NCBI GenBank assembly: GCA_027457185.1
Contig: DAIDTN010000030.1
Span: forward strand, 1 to 6,022
Source of the DNA: Burkholderiales bacterium
Lineage (GTDB): Bacteria > Pseudomonadota > Gammaproteobacteria > Burkholderiales > SG8-39
DNA length: 6,022 nt
Direction of reading: 5' to 3'
A model generated the notes under the pieces. It was not told the origin of the DNA and did no database searches. It was given only the letters and a program-made list of their open reading frames with translations. How positions within the stretch are numbered: the first letter of the stretch is position 1; the number at the start of each line of letters is the position of its first letter. Both the position numbers and the translations under genes were made by a program. Shown piece by piece: positions 1-6,022 of this stretch.

Positions 1-1
1 C

Positions 2-1540
2 AAGCCGGCCGCAGCCACGGGCAAGAAGGTCGCGGTGATCGGCGGCGGACCCGCCGGGCTGTCGGCGGCGTACCAGCTGCGGCGCAAGGGGCACGAGGTC
101 ACCATATTCGACGAGCACCCGGAGTTGGGCGGCATGATGCGCTACGGCATACCGGGCTTTCGCACGCCGCGCAATATTCTGGATGCGGAAATTCAGCGCA
201 TCCTCGACATCGGCGTGAAGACCCGGCTCTCCTGCCGCATCGGCACCCAGGTCACCATGGATCAGATCCGCGCCGAGTTCGACGCGGTGTTCCTCGGCCT
301 CGGCGCCCAGGCCGGCCGCGCGCTGCCCTGCACGGGCAACGAGGCGCCCAACGTCGTCACCGCCACCGCGTTCCTGCAGGCTTTCAACGACGGCCGCATG
401 CGCCATGTCGGCAAACGCGTGGTGGTGGTCGGCGGCGGCGACACTTCGATTGACGTCGCCACGGTGGCGCGGCGCCTGGGTCACATCGAGCAGGCGCGCG
501 AGCAGGACCGCCCGGAATACGCGATCGCCGGCCATGCGGGGCACGATGTTGCCTCGATCTCGGCCAAGCAGGGCGCCGAAGTGACGCTCACCTCGGTGTT
601 CGGCATAGACAAGATGCAGGCGAACAAGCATGAAATCGAGCAGGCACAGGCCGAAGGCATCGCCATTCGCGGCGGCCTCACGCCGGTGATGGTAGTGCGC
701 GATGCCAACGGCCGCGCGATAGCGCTGCGCGTGGCCAAATGCGAGGCGAAATTCGTCGGGCCCAAACTCGAGATCAAGGTTATCGAGGGCACCGAGGAAG
801 ACATACCCGCCGATCTGATCGTTTCGGCCATCGGCCAGGCGGTGGACTTCACCGGGCTGGAGGAATTCAACAACGGCAAGGGCGCGGTGTCCGCGGACAA
901 GAATTACCAGGTTACGGGCAAGGAGGGCGTATTCGTCGGCGGCGACATCGTGCGCCCGCATCTGCTGACCACCGCGATCGGCCACGGTTCGATCGCCGCC
1001 GAAGGCATCGACCGGTTCCTGCGCAACGAGGCGCTGGACAAGCGGCCCAAAATCGACGTGCATCAGTTCGACCTCCTGCGCAAGATGATGGAAAAGGGCA
1101 TCAAAATAGAGGAAACGCACGAACCCCTGCGCGGCACCGACAGCTCCAATATCGCGGTGCATAACTTCGACAACCGCTCCGCCCGCTATGTGATTCCGCA
1201 TGAGGAGCTGTTCCTCGGCCATTTCGGCTACACGCCGCGCAATGCGCGCCAGACGATCACGCTCAGCGAGGAAACCGCGCTGGGCAACTTCGAGGAGCGC
1301 ATCGTCGCCCTGACCGAGGCGCAGGCACAGGCGGAGGCCAAGCGCTGCATGAGCTGCGGCCAGTGCTTCGAGTGCGACAATTGCGTGGTCTACTGCCCGC
1401 AGATCGCGGTGAAGAAGGTACCCAAGGCGCAGGCGACCGCGGGCCGTTATGTGTATACGGATTACGATCGCTGCATCGGCTGCCATATTTGCATGGACGT
1501 GTGCCCGACGGGCTATATCAAGATGGGCCTGGGAGAATAG
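2..1540 (+). CDS. dsrL: DsrL, NAD(P)H:acceptor oxidoreductase with C-terminal iron-sulfur domain (5' partial)
   Basis: Cytoplasmic iron-sulfur flavoprotein. In A. vinosum it is essential for sulfur oxidation and mediates electron transfer between reverse DsrAB and NAD(H). About 512 residues are visible; the reading frame is open to the window edge, so the GTG at 35 is not the true start. From a family length near 650, some 140 N-terminal residues (with the first Fe-S cysteines) should lie upstream. Seen in order: the FAD dinucleotide motif VIGGGPAGL (codons 35-61), a GltD-like stretch with GGMMRYGIPGFR, a second dinucleotide motif VVVVGGGDTSID (NAD(P)H site, about 418-455), the FAD-closing motif VFVGGDIV near 930-955, and a C-terminal ferredoxin region. 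Its first cluster has Cys codons at 1346, 1355, 1364, 1373, 1382 and 1394, the second at 1472, 1481, 1490 and 1502. The gene ends in TAG and is 3 nt before dsrJ. DsrL rather than plain GltD is inferred from these domains plus the dsrJOPN neighbours. Confidence 0.95.
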   Translation, partial: KPAAATGKKVAVIGGGPAGLSAAYQLRRKGHEVTIFDEHPELGGMMRYGIPGFRTPRNILDAEIQRILDIGVKTRLSCRIGTQVTMDQIRAEFDAVFLGLGAQAGRALPCTGNEAPNVVTATAFLQAFNDGRMRHVGKRVVVVGGGDTSIDVATVARRLGHIEQAREQDRPEYAIAGHAGHDVASISAKQGAEVTLTSVFGIDKMQANKHEIEQAQAEGIAIRGGLTPVMVVRDANGRAIALRVAKCEAKFVGPKLEIKVIEGTEEDIPADLIVSAIGQAVDFTGLEEFNNGKGAVSADKNYQVTGKEGVFVGGDIVRPHLLTTAIGHGSIAAEGIDRFLRNEALDKRPKIDVHQFDLLRKMMEKGIKIEETHEPLRGTDSSNIAVHNFDNRSARYVIPHEELFLGHFGYTPRNARQTITLSEETALGNFEERIVALTEAQAQAEAKRCMSCGQCFECDNCVVYCPQIAVKKVPKAQATAGRYVYTDYDRCIGCHICMDVCPTGYIKMGLGE

Positions 1541-1543
1541 GAG
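1530..1543 (+). promoter_or_regulatory. Ribosome binding site of dsrJ inside the dsrL end
   Basis: GGGAGA at 1531-1536 lies 7 nt before the dsrJ ATG and overlaps the last codons of dsrL. A second purine run (AGGAG, 1539-1543) touches the ATG and is too close to act as the core site. The 3-nt gap between the genes suggests translational coupling. Confidence 0.6.
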
Positions 1544-1921
1544 ATGAGCCTGCGCGGGCTGCTGCGATTCGCCGCCTGCCTGGCGCTGGCGCTGCCGGCG
1601 CTCGCGTTCGCCTCCGGACGCACGCCCAAACCGGACATCATCATCGCCAATCCGGGCCACTGCGTGGAGCCCACGGAAATTATGCGGCGCAATCATCCGC
1701 AGATGCTCCTGCACCAGCGCGATCTGACCGTGCACGAGGGCATACGCACGACCAAATACAGCCTGAAGAATTGCGTGCAGTGCCATGCAAGCAAGACCAC
1801 CGGCAGCGTGCTGGGCGAGAAAGGGTTCTGCCAGAGTTGCCATGCATATGCGGGGGTGAAGCTGGACTGCTTCGAGTGCCACGCATCGAAAGCCAAACTG
1901 GTCGCCGGAGGGACACCATGA
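1544..1921 (+). CDS. dsrJ: DsrJ, periplasmic triheme cytochrome c of the DsrMKJOP complex
   Basis: Small multiheme cytochrome of 125 residues, part of the transmembrane DsrMKJOP complex; it acts on the periplasmic side. An N-terminal export signal is visible: Arg4 and Arg8, a hydrophobic core at about residues 9-22, and an AFA-SG site after Ala23 that could be cut or could remain as an anchor. Three CxxCH haem c sites are present: Cys77-Cys80-His81, Cys96-Cys99-His100 and Cys109-Cys112-His113. Cys40, in the context GHCVEPTEIMRRNHP, is not part of a haem site and by position probably matches the Cys that in A. vinosum DsrJ gives one haem unusual His/Cys ligation (alignment needed). The gene follows dsrL by 3 nt, and its TGA shares 4 nt (ATGA) with the dsrO start. 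Length and haem count fit the family, so the call is firm. Confidence 0.95.
   Translation: MSLRGLLRFAACLALALPALAFASGRTPKPDIIIANPGHCVEPTEIMRRNHPQMLLHQRDLTVHEGIRTTKYSLKNCVQCHASKTTGSVLGEKGFCQSCHAYAGVKLDCFECHASKAKLVAGGTP
1907..1921 (+). promoter_or_regulatory. dsrO ribosome binding site and dsrJ/dsrO ATGA overlap
   Basis: GGAGGG at 1907-1912 is a strong Shine-Dalgarno site 5 nt before ATG 1918. The ATG overlaps the dsrJ stop as ATGA (1918-1921), the usual layout for coupled translation. It decides the dsrO start: the open frame runs upstream to 1363, but the earlier part only shadows dsrL and dsrJ, whereas ATG 1918 places a Tat signal at the N-terminus. Confidence 0.75.
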
Positions 1922-2664
1922 GCGCAGAGGCGAACGAAGGCCTCAGCCGGCGCGGATTCCTCGCCATCTCGGCCGCCGCCCTTGGCGGGGTGATGCTCGC
2001 GCCGGGGATCCGCCTGATCGAAATCGCCGCCGCGCGCGCGCCCGATCAGCCCGCTTCCAAACAGGTGCGCTGGGGCCTGCTGATAGACACCAACAAGTGC
2101 GAACCCGGCTGCGACGACTGCGTTACCGCCTGCGCCACCGAGAATGGGATCAAGCAAACCGGGCATCCGCGCACGGACTCGCAGTGGATACGCAAGGTCG
2201 AATTGAAAGACATGCGCAGCGGCCGCGTGCATTCGGCGCCGGTGATGTGCCAGCATTGCGCCGAACCGCCTTGCGTCGAAGTCTGCCCCACCGGCGCCTC
2301 GTTCAAGCGCGCCGACGGCATCGTGCTGGTGGATCGGCATATCTGTATCGGCTGCCGCTACTGCATGATGGCCTGCCCGTACAAGGCGCGTTCCTTCGTC
2401 GCCCAGGAACTGACCGACCAGAATCCGGACGTGCCGCGCGGCAAGGGCTGCGTCGAGGGCTGCACCCTGTGCGTGCACCGCGTCGATCGCGACGAGCAGC
2501 CCGCCTGTGTCGAGGCCTGCACCAAGGCCGGGCACAACGCCATGATCTTCGGCGACCTCAATGATCCGCAAAGCGAAATTGCGCAGCGCGTCGCCAAGTA
2601 CGCCAGCACGCAAATCCGGGCCGATCTGAGGCTCGATCCCGGCGTGCACTACCAGGGACTGTGA
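1918..2664 (+). CDS. dsrO: DsrO, Tat-exported periplasmic ferredoxin-like subunit of DsrMKJOP
   Basis: Periplasmic electron-transfer subunit of 248 residues that works with DsrJ and the membrane protein DsrP, in the NrfC/HmeA family. The N-terminus is a Tat signal: twin arginines in SRRGFLAI (residues 10-17), a hydrophobic stretch at about 18-38, and a likely cleavage site near ARA (39-41). Four cysteine groups can bind [4Fe-4S] clusters: Cys61/65/68/72, Cys111/114/119/123, Cys143/146/149/153 (CIGCRYCMMACP) and Cys182/185/197/201. In such folds the ligands are shared between groups, so the number of clusters (up to four) is inferred. Cys178 is a seventeenth cysteine outside these groups. The true start is ATG 1918, supported by GGAGGG and the Tat motif. 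dsrP follows after one base. The neighbours separate it from other NrfC-like proteins. Confidence 0.95.
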   Translation: MSAEANEGLSRRGFLAISAAALGGVMLAPGIRLIEIAAARAPDQPASKQVRWGLLIDTNKCEPGCDDCVTACATENGIKQTGHPRTDSQWIRKVELKDMRSGRVHSAPVMCQHCAEPPCVEVCPTGASFKRADGIVLVDRHICIGCRYCMMACPYKARSFVAQELTDQNPDVPRGKGCVEGCTLCVHRVDRDEQPACVEACTKAGHNAMIFGDLNDPQSEIAQRVAKYASTQIRADLRLDPGVHYQGL

Positions 2665-2665
2665 T

Positions 2666-3862
2666 ATGGCCGAATCCGTCGTTTATCGCCAGCTGAGCGG
2701 TCCCTCCACCCGCTTTTGGGCACTGCTGGTGCTGCTGGCTGTCCCGCTCGCGTTGGGGGCGGTTTCGTACTTCTACATGGAACATAACGGCCATATCGTG
2801 ACCGGCATGGACAACCAGATCGTCTGGGGCATGCCGCACGTGTTCGCCGTGTTCATGATCGTCGCCGCCTCCGGCGCGCTCAACGTCGCCTCGACGGCCT
2901 CGGTGTTCGGCAAGACCGCCTACAAGCCGATCGCGCCGCTGTCGGCGCTGCTCGCGGTGTCCCTGCTCGTCGGCGGCCTGACGGTGCTGGTGCTCGACCT
3001 GGGTCGTTCGGACCGGTTGATCGTGGCGATGACGCATTTCAACTTTACCTCGATTTTCACCCTCAACGTTTTCCTCTACAACGGATTCATCATCTTCTGC
3101 GCGGTGTACCTGTGGTTCATGCTGGAGCGGCGCATGAACCGCTACGCCAAGGTGGTGGGCATGGGCGCGTTCATCTGGCGGCTGATGCTCACTACCGGTA
3201 CCGGTTCGATCTTCGGCTTCCTGGTCGCGCGCGAAGCTTACGACACTGCCATCCTGGCGCCGATGTTCATCGTGTTTTCCTTCGCTTACGGCACGGCGAT
3301 TTTCGTCCTGCTACTGCTCGCGGTCTGCCGCTGGAACCGGCAGCCGATAGCCGATGCGCTGATCGCGCGCCTGAAGAATCTGCTCGGGGTGTTTGTAGCC
3401 GCTTCGCTCTACTTCGTCACGGTATATCACCTGACCAAACTCTACACGACCCGTTACGATGACCTGGAGCGCTTCATCCTCGTCGACGGCGGCGTGTACA
3501 CGCTGCTGTTTTGGGGCGGTCAGGTGGTACTGGGCGGCATCCTGCCGCTGATTCTGTTGTTCCACCCGCGCACCCCGCGCAGCGGCATCGTCGCCGCCTG
3601 CGCGCTGGTGGCGCTCGGAGGATTGGCGCAGATGTATGTGACCATCATCGGCGGGGAGGCGTATCCGCAGATTCTGTTCCCGGGCTCGATCGTATCGAGC
3701 AGTTTCTTCGACGGCGTAATCCATCCTTACACGCCGAGCGTACCTGAGGTGCTGCTCGGCCTGGGCGGTGTCGCGCTCGCTGCCACCATCGTCGCCGTCG
3801 CGCTGCGCGCGCTCGCGCTGCTGCCGGCGCGCCTGGATCAGGTCGCCGGGCCGCAGGCCTGA
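2666..3862 (+). CDS. dsrP: DsrP, NrfD-type integral membrane subunit of DsrMKJOP
   Basis: Polytopic inner-membrane protein of 398 residues, close to the usual length of the family (about 400). It is thought to exchange electrons between the quinone pool and the periplasmic DsrO/DsrJ. By eye there are ten hydrophobic segments, at about residues 17-38, 54-75, 91-112, 128-152, 164-187, 194-220, 238-259, 271-299, 307-329 and 360-386. Conserved-looking polar patches flank or sit in them, for example MTHFNFTSIF (122-131) and HLTKLY (255-260). There is no CxxCH or ferredoxin cysteine motif, as expected for NrfD proteins. AGGGA at 2654-2658 lies 7 nt before the ATG, which starts one base after the dsrO stop. 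The order O-P matches the partner pairing of NrfC- and NrfD-like proteins. Confidence 0.95.
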   Translation: MAESVVYRQLSGPSTRFWALLVLLAVPLALGAVSYFYMEHNGHIVTGMDNQIVWGMPHVFAVFMIVAASGALNVASTASVFGKTAYKPIAPLSALLAVSLLVGGLTVLVLDLGRSDRLIVAMTHFNFTSIFTLNVFLYNGFIIFCAVYLWFMLERRMNRYAKVVGMGAFIWRLMLTTGTGSIFGFLVAREAYDTAILAPMFIVFSFAYGTAIFVLLLLAVCRWNRQPIADALIARLKNLLGVFVAASLYFVTVYHLTKLYTTRYDDLERFILVDGGVYTLLFWGGQVVLGGILPLILLFHPRTPRSGIVAACALVALGGLAQMYVTIIGGEAYPQILFPGSIVSSSFFDGVIHPYTPSVPEVLLGLGGVALAATIVAVALRALALLPARLDQVAGPQA

Positions 3863-3894
3863 GGTCGCGGCGCCAGCCGAGCCTGGAGCGACGC

Positions 3895-5334
3895 ATGCAC
3901 CGGTTTCTCGTTTCGGCTGCGCACAAGTCTTCGGGCAAGACCAGCGTCAGTGTCGGCCTGGCGGCCGAGTTGTCGCGGCGCGGGCTGGCGGTGCAGACGT
4001 TCAAGAAGGGGCCGGATTACATCGATCCGATGTGGCATACGGCCGCGACCGGCCGCGCCTGCCGCAACCTCGATTTCAACCTGTCCACCCCAGCGCAATT
4101 GCGGCTCGAGTTTGCGCGCCACGGTGCCAGCGCCGACGTGTGCCTGGTCGAGGGCAACAAGGGCCTGTACGATGGCCTCGACCTGCACGGCGCGAACAGC
4201 AATGCGGCTCTGGCGCATCTGCTCGACCTGCCGGTGGTGCTGGTGCTCGATGCACGCGGCATGACGCGCGGCATCGCGCCGCTGATCCTGGGCTATCAGG
4301 CCTTCGATCGCTCGATACGCATCGCCGGGGTGATCCTGTCCAGGCTGGGCGGCGCGCGCCACGAGGCCAAGCTGCGCGCGGTCATCGAGTACTACACCGA
4401 CGTGCCGGTGCTGGGCGCTGTGCACGAGGATCCGCGCCTCGCCATCGTCGAGCGCCATCTCGGCCTCGTGCCGGCGAACGAGGACGCCGCGGCGCAGAGC
4501 CGCATCGCGCTGCTCGCCGCTACCGTCGCGAGGCAGGTCGATCTGGAGCGGCTGCTCGCGGCCACGATCAGCCACACGGCATTAAGCGGTGCGCAGCCGC
4601 TATCGCCCCCGGACCTAGCGAACGTGCGTATCCCGGAGGGACTTTCCGGTCAATCGGAATCGAGACCGGTGGTCGTAGGCATTGCGCGCGACCGTGCGTT
4701 CGGCTTCTACTATCCAGACGACCTGGAGGCGCTGGAGCGCGCCGGCGCGGAGCTCCTGTATTTCGACACGCTGCGCGACGCGCACCTGCCGCGGGTGGAC
4801 GGCCTGGTCATCGGCGGCGGTTTCCCCGAAATGTTCATGCGGGAACTCGAGGCGAACGCCGCGCTGCGCGGCGAGATCCGCGCGGCGATCGAGGCGGGCA
4901 TGCCCGCCTACGCCGAATGCGGTGGCCTCATGTACCTGGCGCGCTCGCTCAGCTGGCGCGGCGACACGCGCCGCATGGTGGGTGCAATCGCAGGCGACGT
5001 CGTGATGCACGAGAAGGCAGTGGGCCGCGGCTACGTCAGGCTCGCTCCGACCGAGGCGCACCCGTGGCTGGGTCGCGCCGAGGTTGCGGCGCACGAGTTC
5101 CACTATTCGAGCATCGAGGGCCTGGCTGCCGACACGCGCTTCGCCTACCGCGTGGCGCGCGGTCACGGCACCGACGGAAAATCCGACGGCATCGTGGTCA
5201 ATAACCTGCTGGCAAACTACGCGCATCTGCGCAGCGCCGGCAGCTGCGACTGGGCCGCGCGCTTTGTCGAGTTTGTGCGCCGTCGCGCACCGGTGTGCAA
5301 TTCGGCGCCGACCCGGTTAAGCACCGTACATTGA
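3895..5334 (+). CDS. dsrN: DsrN, glutamine-dependent siroheme amidase (CbiA/CobB family)
   Basis: Cytoplasmic enzyme of 479 residues, related to cobyrinic acid a,c-diamide synthase. It is proposed to convert siroheme to siroamide, the cofactor of DsrAB; an A. vinosum dsrN mutant is impaired in sulfur oxidation. The N-terminal ATP-dependent domain (about 3-190) has the P-loop-like SSGKTS with Lys15 and Thr16, KKGPDYIDPMWH (37-48) and EGNKGLYDG (86-94). The C-terminal class I glutamine amidotransferase domain (about 259-455) has the nucleophile Cys342 in AECGGLMYL and His400 in HEFHYS. A looser linker (about 228-258) joins them. GGAG at 3885-3888 is 6 nt before ATG 3895. The 32 nt after dsrP form the largest gap in the window and show no clear terminator. 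CobB or CbiA of cobalamin synthesis is the alternative by family, but the dsr neighbours and the siroheme-precursor gene behind it favour DsrN. Confidence 0.93.
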   Translation: MHRFLVSAAHKSSGKTSVSVGLAAELSRRGLAVQTFKKGPDYIDPMWHTAATGRACRNLDFNLSTPAQLRLEFARHGASADVCLVEGNKGLYDGLDLHGANSNAALAHLLDLPVVLVLDARGMTRGIAPLILGYQAFDRSIRIAGVILSRLGGARHEAKLRAVIEYYTDVPVLGAVHEDPRLAIVERHLGLVPANEDAAAQSRIALLAATVARQVDLERLLAATISHTALSGAQPLSPPDLANVRIPEGLSGQSESRPVVVGIARDRAFGFYYPDDLEALERAGAELLYFDTLRDAHLPRVDGLVIGGGFPEMFMRELEANAALRGEIRAAIEAGMPAYAECGGLMYLARSLSWRGDTRRMVGAIAGDVVMHEKAVGRGYVRLAPTEAHPWLGRAEVAAHEFHYSSIEGLAADTRFAYRVARGHGTDGKSDGIVVNNLLANYAHLRSAGSCDWAARFVEFVRRRAPVCNSAPTRLSTVH

Positions 5335-5341
5335 GGTGATC
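5333..5341 (+). promoter_or_regulatory. Extended Shine-Dalgarno site fixing the GTG start of the methyltransferase
   Basis: GAGGTGATC matches nine consecutive bases of the complement of the bacterial 16S rRNA 3' tail (TAAGGAGGTGATC). Its GAGG core is 5 nt before GTG 5342 and overlaps the dsrN stop codon. The in-frame ATG at 5372 has no such site, only a GC-rich run before it, so GTG 5342 is the preferred start. Confidence 0.75.
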
Positions 5342-6022
5342 GTGACGCACAATTCTTCAGCCGCGCGCGCCATGCGCTCCGGGATCGTTTATCTGGTGGG
5401 CGCGGGTCCCGGCGACCCGGAGCTGCTGACGCTGCGCGCAGCGAGGCTGCTGGCCGAGGCCGAGGTCATCGTCTACGATCATCTGGTGTCGGCGCCAATA
5501 CTCGAACTCGGCCGCAGCGACGCCGAGCGCATCTACGCCGGAAAGGAGCGCGGCAACCATACGCTCAGTCAGACCGAACTGAACCAGCTGCTGGTGCGGC
5601 TCGCGCGCGAGGGAAAGCGCGTGCTAAGGCTCAAAGGCGGCGACCCGTTCATATTCGGCCGTGGCGGCGAAGAAGTCCAGGCGCTGGCCGCGGCCGGTAT
5701 TGATTTCGAGGTAATACCGGGGATCACCGCCGCCTGCGGCATCGCCGCTTACGCCGGCATTCCGCTCACGCACCGCGATTACGCCAATTCCTGCCTGTTC
5801 GTGGCCGGCCACCTCAAGGACGGCAGCGTGGATCTGGACTGGGACGCGCTGGTCCGGCCCGGGCGCACCCTGGTCGTGTACATGGGACTGCTGGGTCTGC
5901 CCACCCTGTGTCGGGAACTCGTTGCCCACGGCCTGTCCGACGCCACGCCGGCAGCGATCGTGCAGCATGGCACCACGAGCAGCCAGCGTACGGTGGTGGG
6001 GACGCTCGCCACGCTGCCGCAG
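5342..6022 (+). CDS. cobA: Uroporphyrinogen-III C-methyltransferase (SUMT), stand-alone, 3' partial
   Basis: Uses two S-adenosylmethionines to methylate uroporphyrinogen III at C2 and C7, giving precorrin-2, the branch point to siroheme and cobalamin. The visible 227 codons stay open to the window end; about 30-40 C-terminal residues are probably missing. Family motifs: VYLVGAGPGDPELLTLRA from residue 16, YDHLVS near 49, LKGGDPFIFGRGGEE at about 97-111 (SAM-site loop), IPGITAACGIAAYAGIPLTH after it, and VVYMG near 178. Only a short tail precedes the methylase fold, so the dehydrogenase/chelatase half of CysG is not fused in front; a separate enzyme must convert precorrin-2 to siroheme. It starts at GTG 5342, 7 nt after dsrN, and probably belongs to the same transcript. 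The symbol cobA is used for the stand-alone form; such proteins are sometimes named cysG or sumT. Confidence 0.94.
   Translation, partial: MTHNSSAARAMRSGIVYLVGAGPGDPELLTLRAARLLAEAEVIVYDHLVSAPILELGRSDAERIYAGKERGNHTLSQTELNQLLVRLAREGKRVLRLKGGDPFIFGRGGEEVQALAAAGIDFEVIPGITAACGIAAYAGIPLTHRDYANSCLFVAGHLKDGSVDLDWDALVRPGRTLVVYMGLLGLPTLCRELVAHGLSDATPAAIVQHGTTSSQRTVVGTLATLPQ

Noticed and set aside
35..37. GTG as a start codon for the first gene
   Set aside because: The frame is open upstream to the window edge, and the codon sits inside the FAD-binding strand, with Lys-Lys-Val-Ala before it. DsrL also needs an N-terminal domain before this point.
1693..2649. A 318-codon antisense open frame opposite dsrJ and dsrO
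   Set aside because: No recognisable domain. It mirrors the codon structure of dsrO, whose cysteine motifs and Tat signal are unmistakable.
3194..3205. 12-bp palindrome ACCGGTACCGGT
   Set aside because: Within dsrP codons for Thr-Gly-Thr-Gly. It results from the repeated dipeptide, with no sign of an operator role.
3684..3700. Perfect 7-bp inverted repeat with a 3-nt loop (GCTCGAT CGT ATCGAGC)
   Set aside because: It lies inside dsrP, has no T-tract and encodes ordinary residues in the loop before the last membrane segment. A short palindrome of this size is unremarkable in such DNA.
3863..3894. Possible promoter or terminator between dsrP and dsrN
   Set aside because: The 32-nt gap is GC-rich, with no -10/-35-like boxes and no stem followed by a T-run. 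It contains only the dsrN ribosome binding site.
3768..5204. A 478-codon open frame on the + strand overlapping dsrP and dsrN
   Set aside because: Its protein is dominated by Arg, Ala and Gly without recognisable motifs, while the overlapping dsrN frame has full family motifs and a ribosome binding site. It is a by-product of high GC content.

Overview
The window is the downstream part of a dissimilatory sulfite reductase (dsr) gene cluster of the sulfur-oxidising (reverse) type. All genes lie on the + strand and are tightly packed: dsrL (5' end cut off), dsrJ, dsrO, dsrP, dsrN and a stand-alone uroporphyrinogen-III C-methyltransferase gene (cobA type, 3' end cut off). The first five keep the L-J-O-P-N order known from Allochromatium vinosum. 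The presence of dsrL, the GC-rich sequence and Shine-Dalgarno sites that fit the bacterial 16S rRNA tail suggest a sulfur-oxidising proteobacterium, probably gamma- or betaproteobacterial, chemolithotrophic or phototrophic. The sequence alone does not let me name a genus.

Layout: bases 2-1540 carry the C-terminal ~512 residues of DsrL, a GltD-like flavoprotein with a C-terminal iron-sulfur region. It is followed after 3 nt by dsrJ (1544-1921, periplasmic triheme cytochrome c), which overlaps dsrO (1918-2664, Tat-exported ferredoxin-like protein) by 4 nt. dsrP (2666-3862, ten-helix NrfD-type membrane protein) follows after 1 nt, dsrN (3895-5334, CbiA/CobB-type amidotransferase) after 32 nt, and the methyltransferase (from GTG at 5342) after 7 nt. 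There is no noncoding stretch over 32 nt, and I see no RNA gene, mobile element, CRISPR array, promoter or terminator. The genes look like one continuous transcript entering and leaving the window.

How they work together: DsrJ, DsrO and DsrP are the periplasmic and membrane half of the DsrMKJOP complex, which links redox chemistry on the periplasmic side and the quinone pool to the cytoplasmic DsrK/DsrC side. DsrL is the cytoplasmic partner that takes electrons from reverse DsrAB as it makes sulfite and passes them to NAD(P)+. The last two genes supply the reductase cofactor: the methyltransferase makes precorrin-2, the precursor of siroheme, and DsrN amidates siroheme to siroamide. The window therefore reads as electron-transfer genes followed by a cofactor module. 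The system itself is known. The point most worth a second look is the precorrin-2 gene directly behind dsrN, where A. vinosum has dsrR.
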